Shown: positions 36,215 to 44,689 of the stretch, in pieces
How the letters are laid out: each line of letters starts with the position of its first letter
How positions within the stretch are numbered: the stretch's first letter is position 1
DNA from: Paraconexibacter algicola
Lineage (GTDB): Bacteria > Actinomycetota > Thermoleophilia > Solirubrobacterales > Solirubrobacteraceae
NCBI RefSeq assembly: GCF_003044185.1
Contig: NZ_PYYB01000001.1
Coordinates: 1,426,001-1,490,000, forward strand
Reading direction: 5' to 3'
DNA length: 64,000 bases
Translations under genes and position numbers: made by a program
Notes under the pieces: model-generated
Told to the model about the DNA's origin: nothing
What the model saw: only the letters and a program-made list of their open reading frames with translations
Database searches by the model: none

Positions 36215-36376
36215 CATCGTGGACTGTGATGCGCGAAGCCGAGTCTCCTGACTCCCGGATCGTCGCTTCCCTCCGCCTTCCCGGACCGGTGGGTCCAGTG
36301 GCTCGATGGGGGTCGCTCCCCGGTCACAGTGGCGAGGACCGTCCCGGAGTTGCACCGGGTTCCTCGTGCGTCGCGT
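36215..36376 (-). promoter_or_regulatory. Cobalamin (B12) riboswitch
   Basis: Read on the minus strand, the core lies at 36324-36365 (G-A-G-G-A-A-C-C-C-G-G-T, then C-T-C-C-G-G-G and G-C-C-A-C-T-G-T), and the B12 box AGTCAGGAGACTC at 36241-36253. A TAGCAT -10 box is at 36382-36387, giving a start near 36375. It leads directly into cobG and should repress cobG-cobH-cobIJ when adenosylcobalamin is plentiful. A downstream pairing of the loop with the box region is expected but cannot be resolved by eye. Confidence 0.93.
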
Positions 36377-36415
36377 GGCGCATGCTATCGGTCGGCGCCC
36401 GCTCCGGGGGAGGGG

Positions 36416-37066
36416 TCAGCCCGACAGTCGCCAGACCGCTTCGGCGACGAGCGCCACCGCGAGCGCGACGCCGAGCCGCCGGCTCCGGTCGCGGCCACGC
36501 CGCAGCGTGCCCGCAACGGCGACGGCGGCGGCGACGCCCGCGAGGACGGCGGCGGCCGTGCCGCTCAGCACGGCAACCACGACGGCGGCCGCTGCCGGAT
36601 GCGCGACACCGGGACGGACGGTGGCGAGCCCGACCGCCACCGCGGCGAGCGCGGACAGCGGCGGGACCGCCCAGGCGTCCCCGGCCGTCGCACCGAGCGT
36701 CCCGACCGTCGACGCGACGGCCAGCAGCGCGGCGCGCGTCGCCGCCTGCGCGTGCGCCGCGTCGCGTGGACCGGGCAGCAGCAGCGTCCCGTCGCGCCGA
36801 CCGGTGACGGGACCGGTCCCGGCGGGGACCGCGCCGGGGGCGCGCCGGCCGCGCCGCAGCGGCAGCCGCTCCCGCAGCCGGCGCCCGCCGACGGTCGTGC
36901 CGAGCGCCAGGACGAGCCGCCACCAGGGACGGCTGCGCTCCTGCCCGCCCTCGGGATCGTCGAGGCGTCGTGGGGCGGCGGACGGCACGCCCGGACCGCC
37001 GGCGAAGCGGTGGGCGAGGGCGGCCGCGACGGCCGTCACGGCGAGCAGCAGCAGCGCGTGGCCCAC
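36416..37066 (-). CDS. Membrane protein of unknown function
   Basis: The 216-residue protein has an N-terminal hydrophobic helix, an Arg/Gly/Pro-rich middle, and three or four C-terminal hydrophobic Ala/Val-rich stretches. No family is recognised. It starts with GTG only 5 nt past the MOSC gene stop, so translation is probably coupled to it. It ends about 30 nt before the cobG promoter. The overall composition is extreme (Ala, Arg), but codon third positions are strongly G/C as in its neighbours. It is not a CobS: no CobS motif is seen. Confidence 0.5.
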   Translation of the reverse strand: MGHALLLLAVTAVAAALAHRFAGGPGVPSAAPRRLDDPEGGQERSRPWWRLVLALGTTVGGRRLRERLPLRRGRRAPGAVPAGTGPVTGRRDGTLLLPGPRDAAHAQAATRAALLAVASTVGTLGATAGDAWAVPPLSALAAVAVGLATVRPGVAHPAAAAVVVAVLSGTAAAVLAGVAAAVAVAGTLRRGRDRSRRLGVALAVALVAEAVWRLSG

Positions 37067-37070
37067 GCGC

Positions 37071-37805
37071 TCAACGGCCGGGTGGCGCGATGGTCACGGT
37101 GTCCCCGACGCGCAGGACTCCGCGGGCGGTCGGCCGGGCGTTCATCCCGAACAGGCCGCTGCGCGCCCGCGTGATCCAGCGCAGGATCTCCGGGCGGCGC
37201 TCCGCGGTGTCCGGGTCGCGCGTCGGGATCACGCAGCGCACGCACGGGTGCAGGAAGGTGAACGGCACGCCGCCGATCTCCATCGACCCGCCCTCCCAGT
37301 CCTCCTCCGCGTACGCGGGCACGCCGTCGAGCCGGACGTGCACGTTCGTGCGCCAGCGCCGCAGGTCGAGGTCGCCGAGCACGTCCTCGACCGCCGCGTG
37401 GGTGGCGGCCGTCGTGAGCAGCACGGTGCCCCCGAGGTCCTGCTGTCCGGTCACGTCGCGGCGCAGCGTCACCGACCGGCCGAGGTCGGCGGCCAGCGCG
37501 CCGGGCAGCGCCGGGTCGTCCCACCGCCACGGGCCGGCGCCGTCGGGTGCGGTCAGGTGCGGCAGCGGCGGGTCGTCGGGGTCGAGCGCGTCGGGCGCCA
37601 CGTCCGGGTAGCGCGCCGACCAGCGCAGCATCCGCGAGGCCTGCCGGGCGGTCAGCCGCCGGGAGGCGTCCTGGTGGACGTCGTAGAGCGCGTGCGTGCG
37701 GTCGCCCGCCGCGCCGCGCCCGTCGACCACGAGCGCGTCGACCTGCTCGCCGCCCATCGACTTGACGGGCCAGCGGTGCAGCGAGACGACCGTGCCGTGC
37801 AGCAT
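37071..37805 (-). CDS. MOSC-domain protein
   Basis: The 244-residue protein has an N-terminal MOSC beta-barrel segment (Y-P-V-K-S-like W-P-V-K-S-M-G-G-E near residues 12-20) and a C-terminal MOSC domain with R-W-R-T-N-V-H-V, and a Cys-bearing F-L-H-P-C-V-R-C-V-I-P-T loop. The Cys in that loop matches the position proposed to bind sulfur or molybdenum in mARC/YiiM-type enzymes. A role in molybdenum-cofactor-linked reduction is likely but the substrate is unknown. Confidence 0.87.
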   Translation of the reverse strand: MLHGTVVSLHRWPVKSMGGEQVDALVVDGRGAAGDRTHALYDVHQDASRRLTARQASRMLRWSARYPDVAPDALDPDDPPLPHLTAPDGAGPWRWDDPALPGALAADLGRSVTLRRDVTGQQDLGGTVLLTTAATHAAVEDVLGDLDLRRWRTNVHVRLDGVPAYAEEDWEGGSMEIGGVPFTFLHPCVRCVIPTRDPDTAERRPEILRWITRARSGLFGMNARPTARGVLRVGDTVTIAPPGR

Positions 37806-37832
37806 CCGCGCAGGACGGCTGGTCGGGCGGGG

Positions 37833-38267
37833 CTAGACGGCGGCCCCGTTGGCGGTGAACGTCACGTCGATGTTGCCGCGCGTCGCGTTGGAGTACGGGC
37901 AGACCTCGTGCGCCGCGCGGACGATGTCGGCGGCGGCCGCCGCGTCCGGCACGCCGGGGAGCGTCACGTCCATCTCGACCGACAGCGCGAAGCCGCGCTC
38001 GGGCGTGGGGTGGAGGTTCACGCGCGAGGTGATCGACACGTCCCCGAGCTCCGCCTTCGTGCGCCGGGCGACGGCCCCGAGCGCGCCCTCGAAGCAGGCG
38101 GCGAAGCCGATCGCGAACAGCTGCTCGGGGTTCGTCCCGCCGCCCTCGCCGCCGAGCTCGGCCGGCATCCGCAGGTCCACGGCGAGCGCCCCGTCGGAGG
38201 TCTCGCCGTGGCCGTCGCCCCGGCCCCCGGAGACGGTGGCCTGGGCGGTGTAGAGGATCTTGCTCAT
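37833..38267 (-). CDS. ohr: Organic hydroperoxide resistance protein (Ohr)
   Basis: The 144-residue OsmC/Ohr-family thiol peroxidase reduces organic hydroperoxides. Both catalytic cysteines are present: Cys58 in F-A-A-C-F-E-G-A and Cys123 in E-V-C-P-Y-S-N-A-T-R-G-N. The second motif is diagnostic for Ohr rather than OsmC. The start has a TATCGT -10 box 7 nt upstream, so the mRNA is probably leaderless. No adjacent ohrR is seen. Confidence 0.95.
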   Translation of the reverse strand: MSKILYTAQATVSGGRGDGHGETSDGALAVDLRMPAELGGEGGGTNPEQLFAIGFAACFEGALGAVARRTKAELGDVSITSRVNLHPTPERGFALSVEMDVTLPGVPDAAAAADIVRAAHEVCPYSNATRGNIDVTFTANGAAV

Positions 38268-38299
38268 GGGGGCGACGATACCCACCCCCGTGCGGCGGG

Positions 38300-39856
38300 T
38301 CAGACGGCCGCGATCTCGCGGCCCTCGGCGGCCGCCTTCGCGTACTCGTCCTTGAGGATCCGCTTGAACAGCTTGCCGGTGTCGGTGCGCGGCAGCTCGG
38401 CGCGGAAGTGCACGGCCTTCGGGCACTTGATCTTCGAGAGCTTCGACTGGCAGTACGCGATCAGCTCGGCCTCCAGGGCGGCGGCCTCCTCGGCGGAGGA
38501 CGGGAGGGTCCGCGGCTGCACGACCGCCTGGACGGCCTCGCCGAAGTCGGCGTCCGGCACGCCGAAGACGGCGGCGTCCATCACTGCGTCGTGCGCGAGC
38601 AGCACGTCCTCGGCCTCCTGCGGGTAGACGTTCACGCCCCCGGTGATGATCGTGTACGACGCCCGGTCGGTCAGGTAGAGGAAGCCGTCCTCGTCGAGGT
38701 GGCCGATGTCGCCGAACTGCGCCCAGCCCTGGTCGTTGACGACGGTCGCCGTCTTCTCCGGGTCCTTGTGGTACTGGAACGGCGGGCCCTCGGCGAAGTA
38801 CACGGCGCCCGTCTGCCCGGGCGCGACCTCCTGCCCGTCCTCCCCGAGGATCTTCGGCTGCCCGATGACGGCCTTGCCGACGGACCCGGGGTGCTCGAGC
38901 CACTGGCCCGCGGTGATCCAGGTGACCCCGCAGCCCTCGGTCGAGCCGTAGTACTCGTGGATGATCGGGCCGAGCCAGTCGATCATCTGGTGCTTGACCT
39001 CGGGCGGGCACGGGGCGGCCGCGTGCGTGACGGCCTTCAGCGACGACACGTCGGCGGCGTCGCGCACCTCCTGCGGCAGGCGCAGCAGCCGCACGAACAT
39101 CGTCGGGACGACCTGCATCGAGGTGACGCGGTGCTGCTCGATCAGCCGCAGCATCTCCTCGGCGTCGAAGCGCTCCATCATCACCACGGTGCAGCCCATC
39201 TGCTGGTAGCTCATGACCCAGCGCAGCGGGGCCGCGTGGTACAGGGGGGCGGGCGACAGGTACACGTCGTCCGGGGAGGCGCCGAGCAGGCCCTTGAGCA
39301 CCGGGGTGATGAGGTGCGGCGCGTCGTAGGGCGCCTCCAGCGAGCGGGGGGTGATGCCCTTCGGCTTGCCGGTCGTGCCGGAGCTGTAGAGCATGTCGCG
39401 CCCGCCGATCCGCTCCTCGCCCAGCGGCGTGTCCGGCAGGCCCTCGATCGCGTTCTCCAGCGACGTGTAGCCGTCGATGTCACCGCCGACGGAGTAGTAG
39501 TGCTCGACGGTCGGCGTCGCGGCCTTGATCGCCGCGGCCTTGTCGGCGTACTTCGCGCTGAGGACGTAGATCCGCGCGTCGCAGTTGTCGACGATGTAGG
39601 AGAGCTCCTCGGCGCTCAGCGCGGTCGACGTCGCCGTGTACAGCAGCCCGGCGTAGTGGGCGCCCCAGAGGACGTCGAGGAACACGGGAGCGTTCTCGAT
39701 CGTCATGGCGACGTGGTCGCCGACGCCGAGGCCGTGCTGGCGGAAGAGGTGCGACAGCCGGTTCGCGGCGGTCTCGAGGTCGCCGAAGGTCGTGACGTGG
39801 CCGCTGCCCGCCATGACGAGCGCGGGCTTCGAGGGATCGTGGGCTCCAGGGTGCAT
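38300..39856 (-). CDS. Acyl-CoA synthetase (AMP-forming)
   Basis: The 518-residue adenylate-forming enzyme activates a carboxylic acid to its CoA thioester. The phosphate-binding loop is Y-S-S-G-T-T-G-K-P-K-G near residues 155-165, followed by E-Y-Y-G-S-T-E-G, G-D-I-G-H-L-D-E-D-G and the catalytic Lys in R-T-D-T-G-K-L-F-K-R. Full length for a fatty-acid or bile-acid-type CoA ligase; substrate unknown. It is divergent from the secreted lipase gene, which could release fatty acids for it. Confidence 0.9.
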   Translation of the reverse strand: MHPGAHDPSKPALVMAGSGHVTTFGDLETAANRLSHLFRQHGLGVGDHVAMTIENAPVFLDVLWGAHYAGLLYTATSTALSAEELSYIVDNCDARIYVLSAKYADKAAAIKAATPTVEHYYSVGGDIDGYTSLENAIEGLPDTPLGEERIGGRDMLYSSGTTGKPKGITPRSLEAPYDAPHLITPVLKGLLGASPDDVYLSPAPLYHAAPLRWVMSYQQMGCTVVMMERFDAEEMLRLIEQHRVTSMQVVPTMFVRLLRLPQEVRDAADVSSLKAVTHAAAPCPPEVKHQMIDWLGPIIHEYYGSTEGCGVTWITAGQWLEHPGSVGKAVIGQPKILGEDGQEVAPGQTGAVYFAEGPPFQYHKDPEKTATVVNDQGWAQFGDIGHLDEDGFLYLTDRASYTIITGGVNVYPQEAEDVLLAHDAVMDAAVFGVPDADFGEAVQAVVQPRTLPSSAEEAAALEAELIAYCQSKLSKIKCPKAVHFRAELPRTDTGKLFKRILKDEYAKAAAEGREIAAV

Positions 39857-39940
39857 GGCCCATCCCTATCGCGCGCGGGAACGGAAGTCAGGAGCGAACC
39901 GTCCGCCCGGGGGGTGCGGATCCTTCGCGCGGGAGAGCGT

Positions 39941-39961
39941 CGATCGGCGGGGGGCCGATCG
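39941..39961. promoter_or_regulatory. 8-bp perfect palindrome in a divergent intergenic region
   Basis: CGATCGGC (39941-39948) and GCCGATCG (39954-39961) flank a GGGGG spacer in the 190-bp gap between the acyl-CoA synthetase and the lipase genes. It could be an operator for both. Nothing else in the gap is clear except a TAGGCT -10 box (40032-40037) for the lipase. Confidence 0.35.
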
Positions 39962-40046
39962 CGGGCCGCGGTTGGGACGCCCGACACTCCAGGGGCCGGA
40001 GGATTGGTGGTCCCCCCACCCTGGGGCGCTCTAGGCTCGCCGACCC

Positions 40047-41276
40047 ATGCGGTCCCTGTCCCGGTTCCTCGCTCTCGCGCTGACGCTCGCCGTCGCGGCG
40101 CCCGCGGCCGCGCACGCCGTCACGCCGCCCGCCGGACCGCGCGGCGACGCGTTCTATGCGCCGCCCGCGTCGCTCGTGCGCGGGGGACCCCCGGGCTCGA
40201 TCGTGTGGGCGCGGACCGCCGACCCCCTGGTCCGCGTCCCCGGTGCGCGCCGGACGATCACGGTCCTGCACCGCTCCCGCGCGATCGACGGGACGCCGAA
40301 CGTCGCGTCCGCGAGCGTCGCGTTCCCGCGGGCCGATCCGCCCGCGGGCGGGTGGCGCACGGTGGTCTGGAACCACGTGACGACCGGGGCGGCGGACAGC
40401 TGCGCGCCGACGCGCACGCGGGAGGACTCGCCGGAGCGGGAGAAGATGACCCGGGCAGACCCGATGGTCCGGGCGCTGCTCGAGGCGGGCTTCGTCGTCG
40501 TCCGTCCCGACTACGAGGGTCTCGGCACGCCGGGCGGCCACCCGTACCTCGTGGGCCGCAGCCTCGCGCGGACCAGCGTCGACGCGTTCCGTGCCGCGCG
40601 CGCGGTCGCCAGGCGGATCGGGCCACGCTGGCTCGTCGCGGGGCACTCCGAGGGCGGGCAGGCCGCGCTGTTCACCGGGGCGCTCGGCCGGGCCGCCGTA
40701 CCCGGGACGACGCTCGAGGGCGTGGTGGCGATGGCGCCGCCGACGCACATGCGCGACTACTTCGCGCTCGGCCCGCTGATCCCGGTCGCCGGCCCCGGCG
40801 TGGCCGAGCTGTCCACGCTCGCCGGGCTCATCCTCCACGGCGCCGCGCTCGCCGAGCCGCGCCTGGCGCGCCTCTACCGCGAGGGCGCGCTGAGCGACCG
40901 CGCGCTCGCGCTGCTGCCGCACCTGGAGGAGCGCTGCTTCCTGGAGCTCGGTCGCCGGGACTCGTGGGGAGGGCTTGCCCCGGCCGCGATCCCCGGGCCG
41001 CGGCTCGACGCCGCCCGGGAGCTCCTGTACCGCGTGCTCGACGAGAGCGATCCGCGCGCGGTGCGGATCCCCGCCGGACTGCCCGTCCGTCTGGATCAGG
41101 GCGTGATCGACCCCGTCGTGCCCGTCGTCTTCACCGAGGAGCTCGTCGCGGGCCTGCGCCGTGGCGGGACCGACGTCACCTACCGGCGGTACCCCACCGC
41201 CACGCACCAGAACATCACGGCCGCCGACCAGGCGGTCGTCCCCGCGACGGCGTGGATCGCCGCGCGCCTGCGCTGA
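40047..41276 (+). CDS. Secreted lipase/alpha-beta hydrolase
   Basis: The 409-residue protein has a Sec signal peptide (cleavage after A-A-H-A near residue 24) and an alpha/beta-hydrolase fold of the secretory-lipase (LIP) type. The nucleophile elbow is G-H-S-E-G-G-Q near residues 207-213; a late Asp (V-I-D-P) and His (T-A-T-H-Q-N) can complete the triad. It probably hydrolyses esters outside the cell. A TAGGCT box 9 nt upstream of the ATG indicates a short or absent leader. The M28-like peptidase gene follows after 14 nt. Confidence 0.85.
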   Translation: MRSLSRFLALALTLAVAAPAAAHAVTPPAGPRGDAFYAPPASLVRGGPPGSIVWARTADPLVRVPGARRTITVLHRSRAIDGTPNVASASVAFPRADPPAGGWRTVVWNHVTTGAADSCAPTRTREDSPEREKMTRADPMVRALLEAGFVVVRPDYEGLGTPGGHPYLVGRSLARTSVDAFRAARAVARRIGPRWLVAGHSEGGQAALFTGALGRAAVPGTTLEGVVAMAPPTHMRDYFALGPLIPVAGPGVAELSTLAGLILHGAALAEPRLARLYREGALSDRALALLPHLEERCFLELGRRDSWGGLAPAAIPGPRLDAARELLYRVLDESDPRAVRIPAGLPVRLDQGVIDPVVPVVFTEELVAGLRRGGTDVTYRRYPTATHQNITAADQAVVPATAWIAARLR

Positions 41277-41290
41277 GGAGCCCCGCCACC

Positions 41291-43150
41291 ATGACCGCCC
41301 GTCGCCTCGCCCTCGTCGTCCTCGTCGCGCTGCTCGCGCCTCCCGCAGCCGCGGCGCACGCCCGGAACCCCGTCCCCGCCACGCTCCCGTCCGACGATGA
41401 GATCTTCCGCACGATCGAGGAGATCACCGCGAAGGGCCCGCGCCGCCTGGGAACGCCCGGGGGCCCGTTCGCCGTGAACTACGTGAAGGGCCGGTTCGAG
41501 CAGTACGGGCTGAAGGACGTCCACGTGGAGGAGACGCCGGCGTGGTCGTGGGAGGCCCGCGGCCACCGCCTCACCTACGGCGGGCGCGAGATCCCGTCGT
41601 CCCCGGCGGTCTACTCGCAGAGCCCGTCCGCCCGGGCCGTCGGCCGCTTCGACACCCCGCCAGGGGGTCTGCGCTCCCCGCTCGTCGACATCCGCGGTGC
41701 GAGCCCGGAGGACCTTCGTGGCCGCGACCTGCGCGGTCGCATCGTGCTCTTCGACCTCGACTTCCAGCTGCCGCTCGCGGGGCTCCTGCCGTTCACCGAG
41801 TTCCTCTGGGACCCGGCCAACACGCTCATCGCCTCGCCGAAGACCCTGACCCAGGCGAACCCCTACATCACGAACTTCAGTGCCGCGATCGAGGCGGCGC
41901 AGGAGGCCGGGGCGGCGGGCTTCGTCGGCGTCCTCGGCGAGTACTTCGACTCGCACGAGTACCACAACGAGTTCTACCGCCGGCTCGTCGTGAAGATCCC
42001 CGGGATGTGGGTGACGAAGGCGGAGGGGGCGCGCCTGCGCGCGCAGCTGGCCGCCGACCCCGACACCCCGGCGAACCTCGTGCTCGAGACGACACGCGAG
42101 GAGAAGCCCGCGAGCGTCGTCGTCGGCGTGCTGCCGGGGCGCAGCACCGACGCGATCATGATCCAGACCCACCACGACTCCGGGCACACCGGCGCGGTGG
42201 AGGACGGCAGCGGCGTCGCCGAGGTGCTCGCGCTCGCCAAGCACTACGCCGCGCAGCCCGCGTCGAGCCGCGAGAAGACGCTGCTGTTCACGACCTTCGA
42301 CTCGCACTTCACCGGCTACCAGGCGCACTTCGCGTTCGTGAAGCGCCACATCCTCGAGCGCGACCCGGCCCGTGATCCCTACCGGATCGTCGCGAACGTC
42401 ACGCTCGAGCACATCGCGAAGGCCGCGCTGATCGGGGATGACGGGTCGCTGCAGGTGAGCGACCTGCCGGAGCCGCGCGGGATCTTCGAGAACTTCAACC
42501 CGGCGCTGAAGGCCGACCTGATCGCGAACGTCGTGCGCAACGACCTGCGGCGCACCGCGGTGCTCAACGGGACCGCGCTGCAGCCGGTCGGGGTGCCGAC
42601 GGACGCGTCCGGCGTCCTCGTCGCGGGGATCCCGACCGCGAGCCTCATCGCCGGGCCGATCTACCTCTACGACGCCGCCGACACCCTCGACAAGGTCCTC
42701 AAGGACGAGCTGCAGCGGGTCGCGCAGGCGTTCGTCGAGTTCATCGACCGGCTGGACGAGTCCCCGTCGGAGACGATCGGTCTCGTGCCGCTGAGCGCGA
42801 GCCTCGCGCTCGGCCGCGCCGCGACGAGGGCGGTCACCGGGGAGCGGGGCACCGAGGTCTCGACGGACCGGGTGGAGGCGGCGCCCACGGTCGGCTGCGT
42901 GCCGGCGGCCACGGGTCCCGCGGTCGCCGCGGTCCGGCTGCGGCGCAGCGGCGCCGTGACGCGGCTGACGTTCCGCAGCCGGCGGTCCCAGCGCGTGCGG
43001 ATCACGGTCCGTCACCGGTCGGGGCGGGCCGTCGTCCTGCGACGGCTGACCGCGATCCGCGGCTGCCGGCGCTACCAGGTGCGGCTGCCCGCGACCGTCG
43101 AGCGCGTCCGCATCGGCGGCCGGGGCGGGACGGTCACGGCGCGCCGGTGA
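41291..43150 (+). CDS. Secreted M28-family peptidase homologue with altered metal site
   Basis: The 619-residue protein has a signal peptide (cleavage near residue 22), a protease-associated-like insert (about 110-250) and an M28 aminopeptidase-like domain (about 270-500): T-H-H-D-S then E-D-G-S-G-V-A. The usual Glu-Glu pair is replaced by T-F-D-S-H-F, and the last zinc-binding His of the 'H-x4-D' segment appears as Tyr in Y-L-Y-D-A-A-D-T-L-D. It may have lost or altered peptidase activity. The C-terminal ~90 residues are a basic beta-rich module. Its last 17 bp overlap the convergent PucR gene. Confidence 0.78.
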   Translation: MTARRLALVVLVALLAPPAAAAHARNPVPATLPSDDEIFRTIEEITAKGPRRLGTPGGPFAVNYVKGRFEQYGLKDVHVEETPAWSWEARGHRLTYGGREIPSSPAVYSQSPSARAVGRFDTPPGGLRSPLVDIRGASPEDLRGRDLRGRIVLFDLDFQLPLAGLLPFTEFLWDPANTLIASPKTLTQANPYITNFSAAIEAAQEAGAAGFVGVLGEYFDSHEYHNEFYRRLVVKIPGMWVTKAEGARLRAQLAADPDTPANLVLETTREEKPASVVVGVLPGRSTDAIMIQTHHDSGHTGAVEDGSGVAEVLALAKHYAAQPASSREKTLLFTTFDSHFTGYQAHFAFVKRHILERDPARDPYRIVANVTLEHIAKAALIGDDGSLQVSDLPEPRGIFENFNPALKADLIANVVRNDLRRTAVLNGTALQPVGVPTDASGVLVAGIPTASLIAGPIYLYDAADTLDKVLKDELQRVAQAFVEFIDRLDESPSETIGLVPLSASLALGRAATRAVTGERGTEVSTDRVEAAPTVGCVPAATGPAVAAVRLRRSGAVTRLTFRSRRSQRVRITVRHRSGRAVVLRRLTAIRGCRRYQVRLPATVERVRIGGRGGTVTARR

Positions 43151-44285
43151 GCTCCTGGTGCAGCAGCGCGAGCCGCAGCTGCACGAGGTCGTCCAGACGG
43201 CGCAGCGACAGGCCGGTCAGCGCCTCGTAGCGGTGCAGCCGGTTGCGGACGGTGTTGGCGTGCACGGCGAGGGCGTCGGCGGTCGCCTCGGCGGCGAGCT
43301 CGTGCGCGAGAAACGCCCGGACCGTGTCAAGGACCTCGGGCGCGTCGAGCACCGGCCGCACGCACCGGGCGTGCAGCAGGCCGGCGAGCTCCGCCTCCGC
43401 CCGGGTCATCGCGTGCAGCGGCACGCGGTCGAGCGTCAGGACGCCGTGCAGCCCGAACGCCGCGGCGGTCTCGACCGTCCGGGTGGCGAGCGCGAACGAG
43501 GACGGGAGCGCGGCCAGCGGCCCGACCGGGCCGAGGCCGACCACCACGCCCGGGGCGTCGGGCAGCGTCGGGCGGCGCGGGGCGAGGCCGATCACGTCAC
43601 CCTCGTAGGGAACCGCGATCCCCCCGTCCAGGACGCCGGGCAGCTTCAGCGCGCTGAGCAGGGCGGCGGGGCCGTCCGGGGTCGTCGTCCGGGCACGGAA
43701 CGCGAGCACCTCGCGCAGCGGGTCGAGCCCGATCGCGGCCGCGACCGACGCGGGGGCCGCACTGGGCGAGAGCAGTAGCTCGTGGACGAGGCCGGTCCGC
43801 CGGTCGCTGTCGGCGAGCGCGAGCTCGAGCTCCCGCGCCCGGTAGGCGGCCGTCGCCAGATCCATGAGCGGTCCGGCGTAGCTCCAGACGCGGCTGGTCA
43901 GCTGCAGCACCTCGAAGGGCTGCAGCTCCCCGATCTCCGCGGCAGCCCAGAGCTCCCGGAAGATCTCGTCGACGGTCATCCGGTAGACGCGCAGCATCCC
44001 CTCCAGGGGGAGGCGCTGGACGGCGCGCGTGTCGCCGATCAGGCTCATCGTCTCCCGGTCCTGCGGGGTGAACGTGCGCGCCTCCAGCAGCGCGGCGACC
44101 GCGAGGCCGAGGTCCCGCTGGATGCCCTCGAGCACCTCCGCGACGTCCAGCACCCCGTACTCGGGGATCTCCGCGACGGCCCGCTCCGCGGTCCGCGCCG
44201 CCACCCCGGGGAGCCGCGGGGCGAGCACCTCGACCATCCGCCGGACCGCGTCCGGGGACGGCTCCAGCGACCGCGTGTCAGTCAT
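43134..44285 (-). CDS. PucR-family transcriptional regulator
   Basis: The 383-residue protein ends in the PucR C-terminal helix-turn-helix: 'L-A-V-H-A-N-T-V-R-N-R-L-H-R-Y-E-A-L-T-G' with 'L-R-L-A-L-L'. The N-terminal part is an alpha-helical RsbT co-antagonist-like/sensor region and the middle a GGDEF-like fold remnant. It is a DNA-binding activator of unknown regulon. The start is chosen at the ATG 8 nt inside the DUF2237 gene end, so both are likely co-transcribed. Confidence 0.85.
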   Translation of the reverse strand: MTDTRSLEPSPDAVRRMVEVLAPRLPGVAARTAERAVAEIPEYGVLDVAEVLEGIQRDLGLAVAALLEARTFTPQDRETMSLIGDTRAVQRLPLEGMLRVYRMTVDEIFRELWAAAEIGELQPFEVLQLTSRVWSYAGPLMDLATAAYRARELELALADSDRRTGLVHELLLSPSAAPASVAAAIGLDPLREVLAFRARTTTPDGPAALLSALKLPGVLDGGIAVPYEGDVIGLAPRRPTLPDAPGVVVGLGPVGPLAALPSSFALATRTVETAAAFGLHGVLTLDRVPLHAMTRAEAELAGLLHARCVRPVLDAPEVLDTVRAFLAHELAAEATADALAVHANTVRNRLHRYEALTGLSLRRLDDLVQLRLALLHQELTGAP

Positions 44286-44673
44286 CGAGCAGCGACGATG
44301 GGTCCGCGGGCACGTCGACCGCGTGCTCCTGCAGCGCCTCGAGCGGGACGAGGTCGAGGGTCCGCTCGTTCGTCGCCGCGAGCACGACGAACGCCGCGGC
44401 CCCGTCCTCGTGGGCGCGCAGCCAGTTGCGCGCGGTGACGCACCAGCGGTCCCCGGGCACGAGGCCCGGGAAGCGGAAGGCGGGCACCGGGGTGGAAAGG
44501 TCGTTGCCGATCGACCGCTGGTGCGCGAGGAACTCCTCGGTGACGACCGCGCAGATCGTGTGCGCCCCCAGGTCCTCGGGCCCGGTGGCGCAGCATCCGT
44601 CACGGTAGAAGCCGGTGAGGGGGTCGGTGCCGCACGGCTCCAGCGGCCCGCCCAGGACGTTGCGCTCGCTCAT
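44278..44673 (-). CDS. DUF2237 family protein
   Basis: The 131-residue protein is almost entirely the DUF2237 domain: N-V-L-G-G-P-L-E-P-C near the start, D-P-L-T-G-F-Y-R-D-G-C-C, G-N-D-L-S-T-P, F-P-G-L-V-P-G-D-R-W-C. Function of the family is unknown. The many conserved Cys suggest metal or redox chemistry. It overlaps the PucR gene by 8 bp. Confidence 0.9.
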   Translation of the reverse strand: MSERNVLGGPLEPCGTDPLTGFYRDGCCATGPEDLGAHTICAVVTEEFLAHQRSIGNDLSTPVPAFRFPGLVPGDRWCVTARNWLRAHEDGAAAFVVLAATNERTLDLVPLEALQEHAVDVPADPSSLLDD

Positions 44674-44689
44674 CGTCGCGCAGTCTCCC

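Noticed and set aside
36188-36217. A nine-codon frame (ATG at 36217) overlapping the cobG start on the minus strand
   Set aside because: Too short to judge; no Shine-Dalgarno sequence of its own; the GGAG it covers serves cobG. It could be a leader peptide, but nothing supports it.
36416-37066. Membrane protein considered as the missing cobalamin synthase
   Set aside because: No CobS sequence motif and the wrong hydrophobicity layout; left as unknown.
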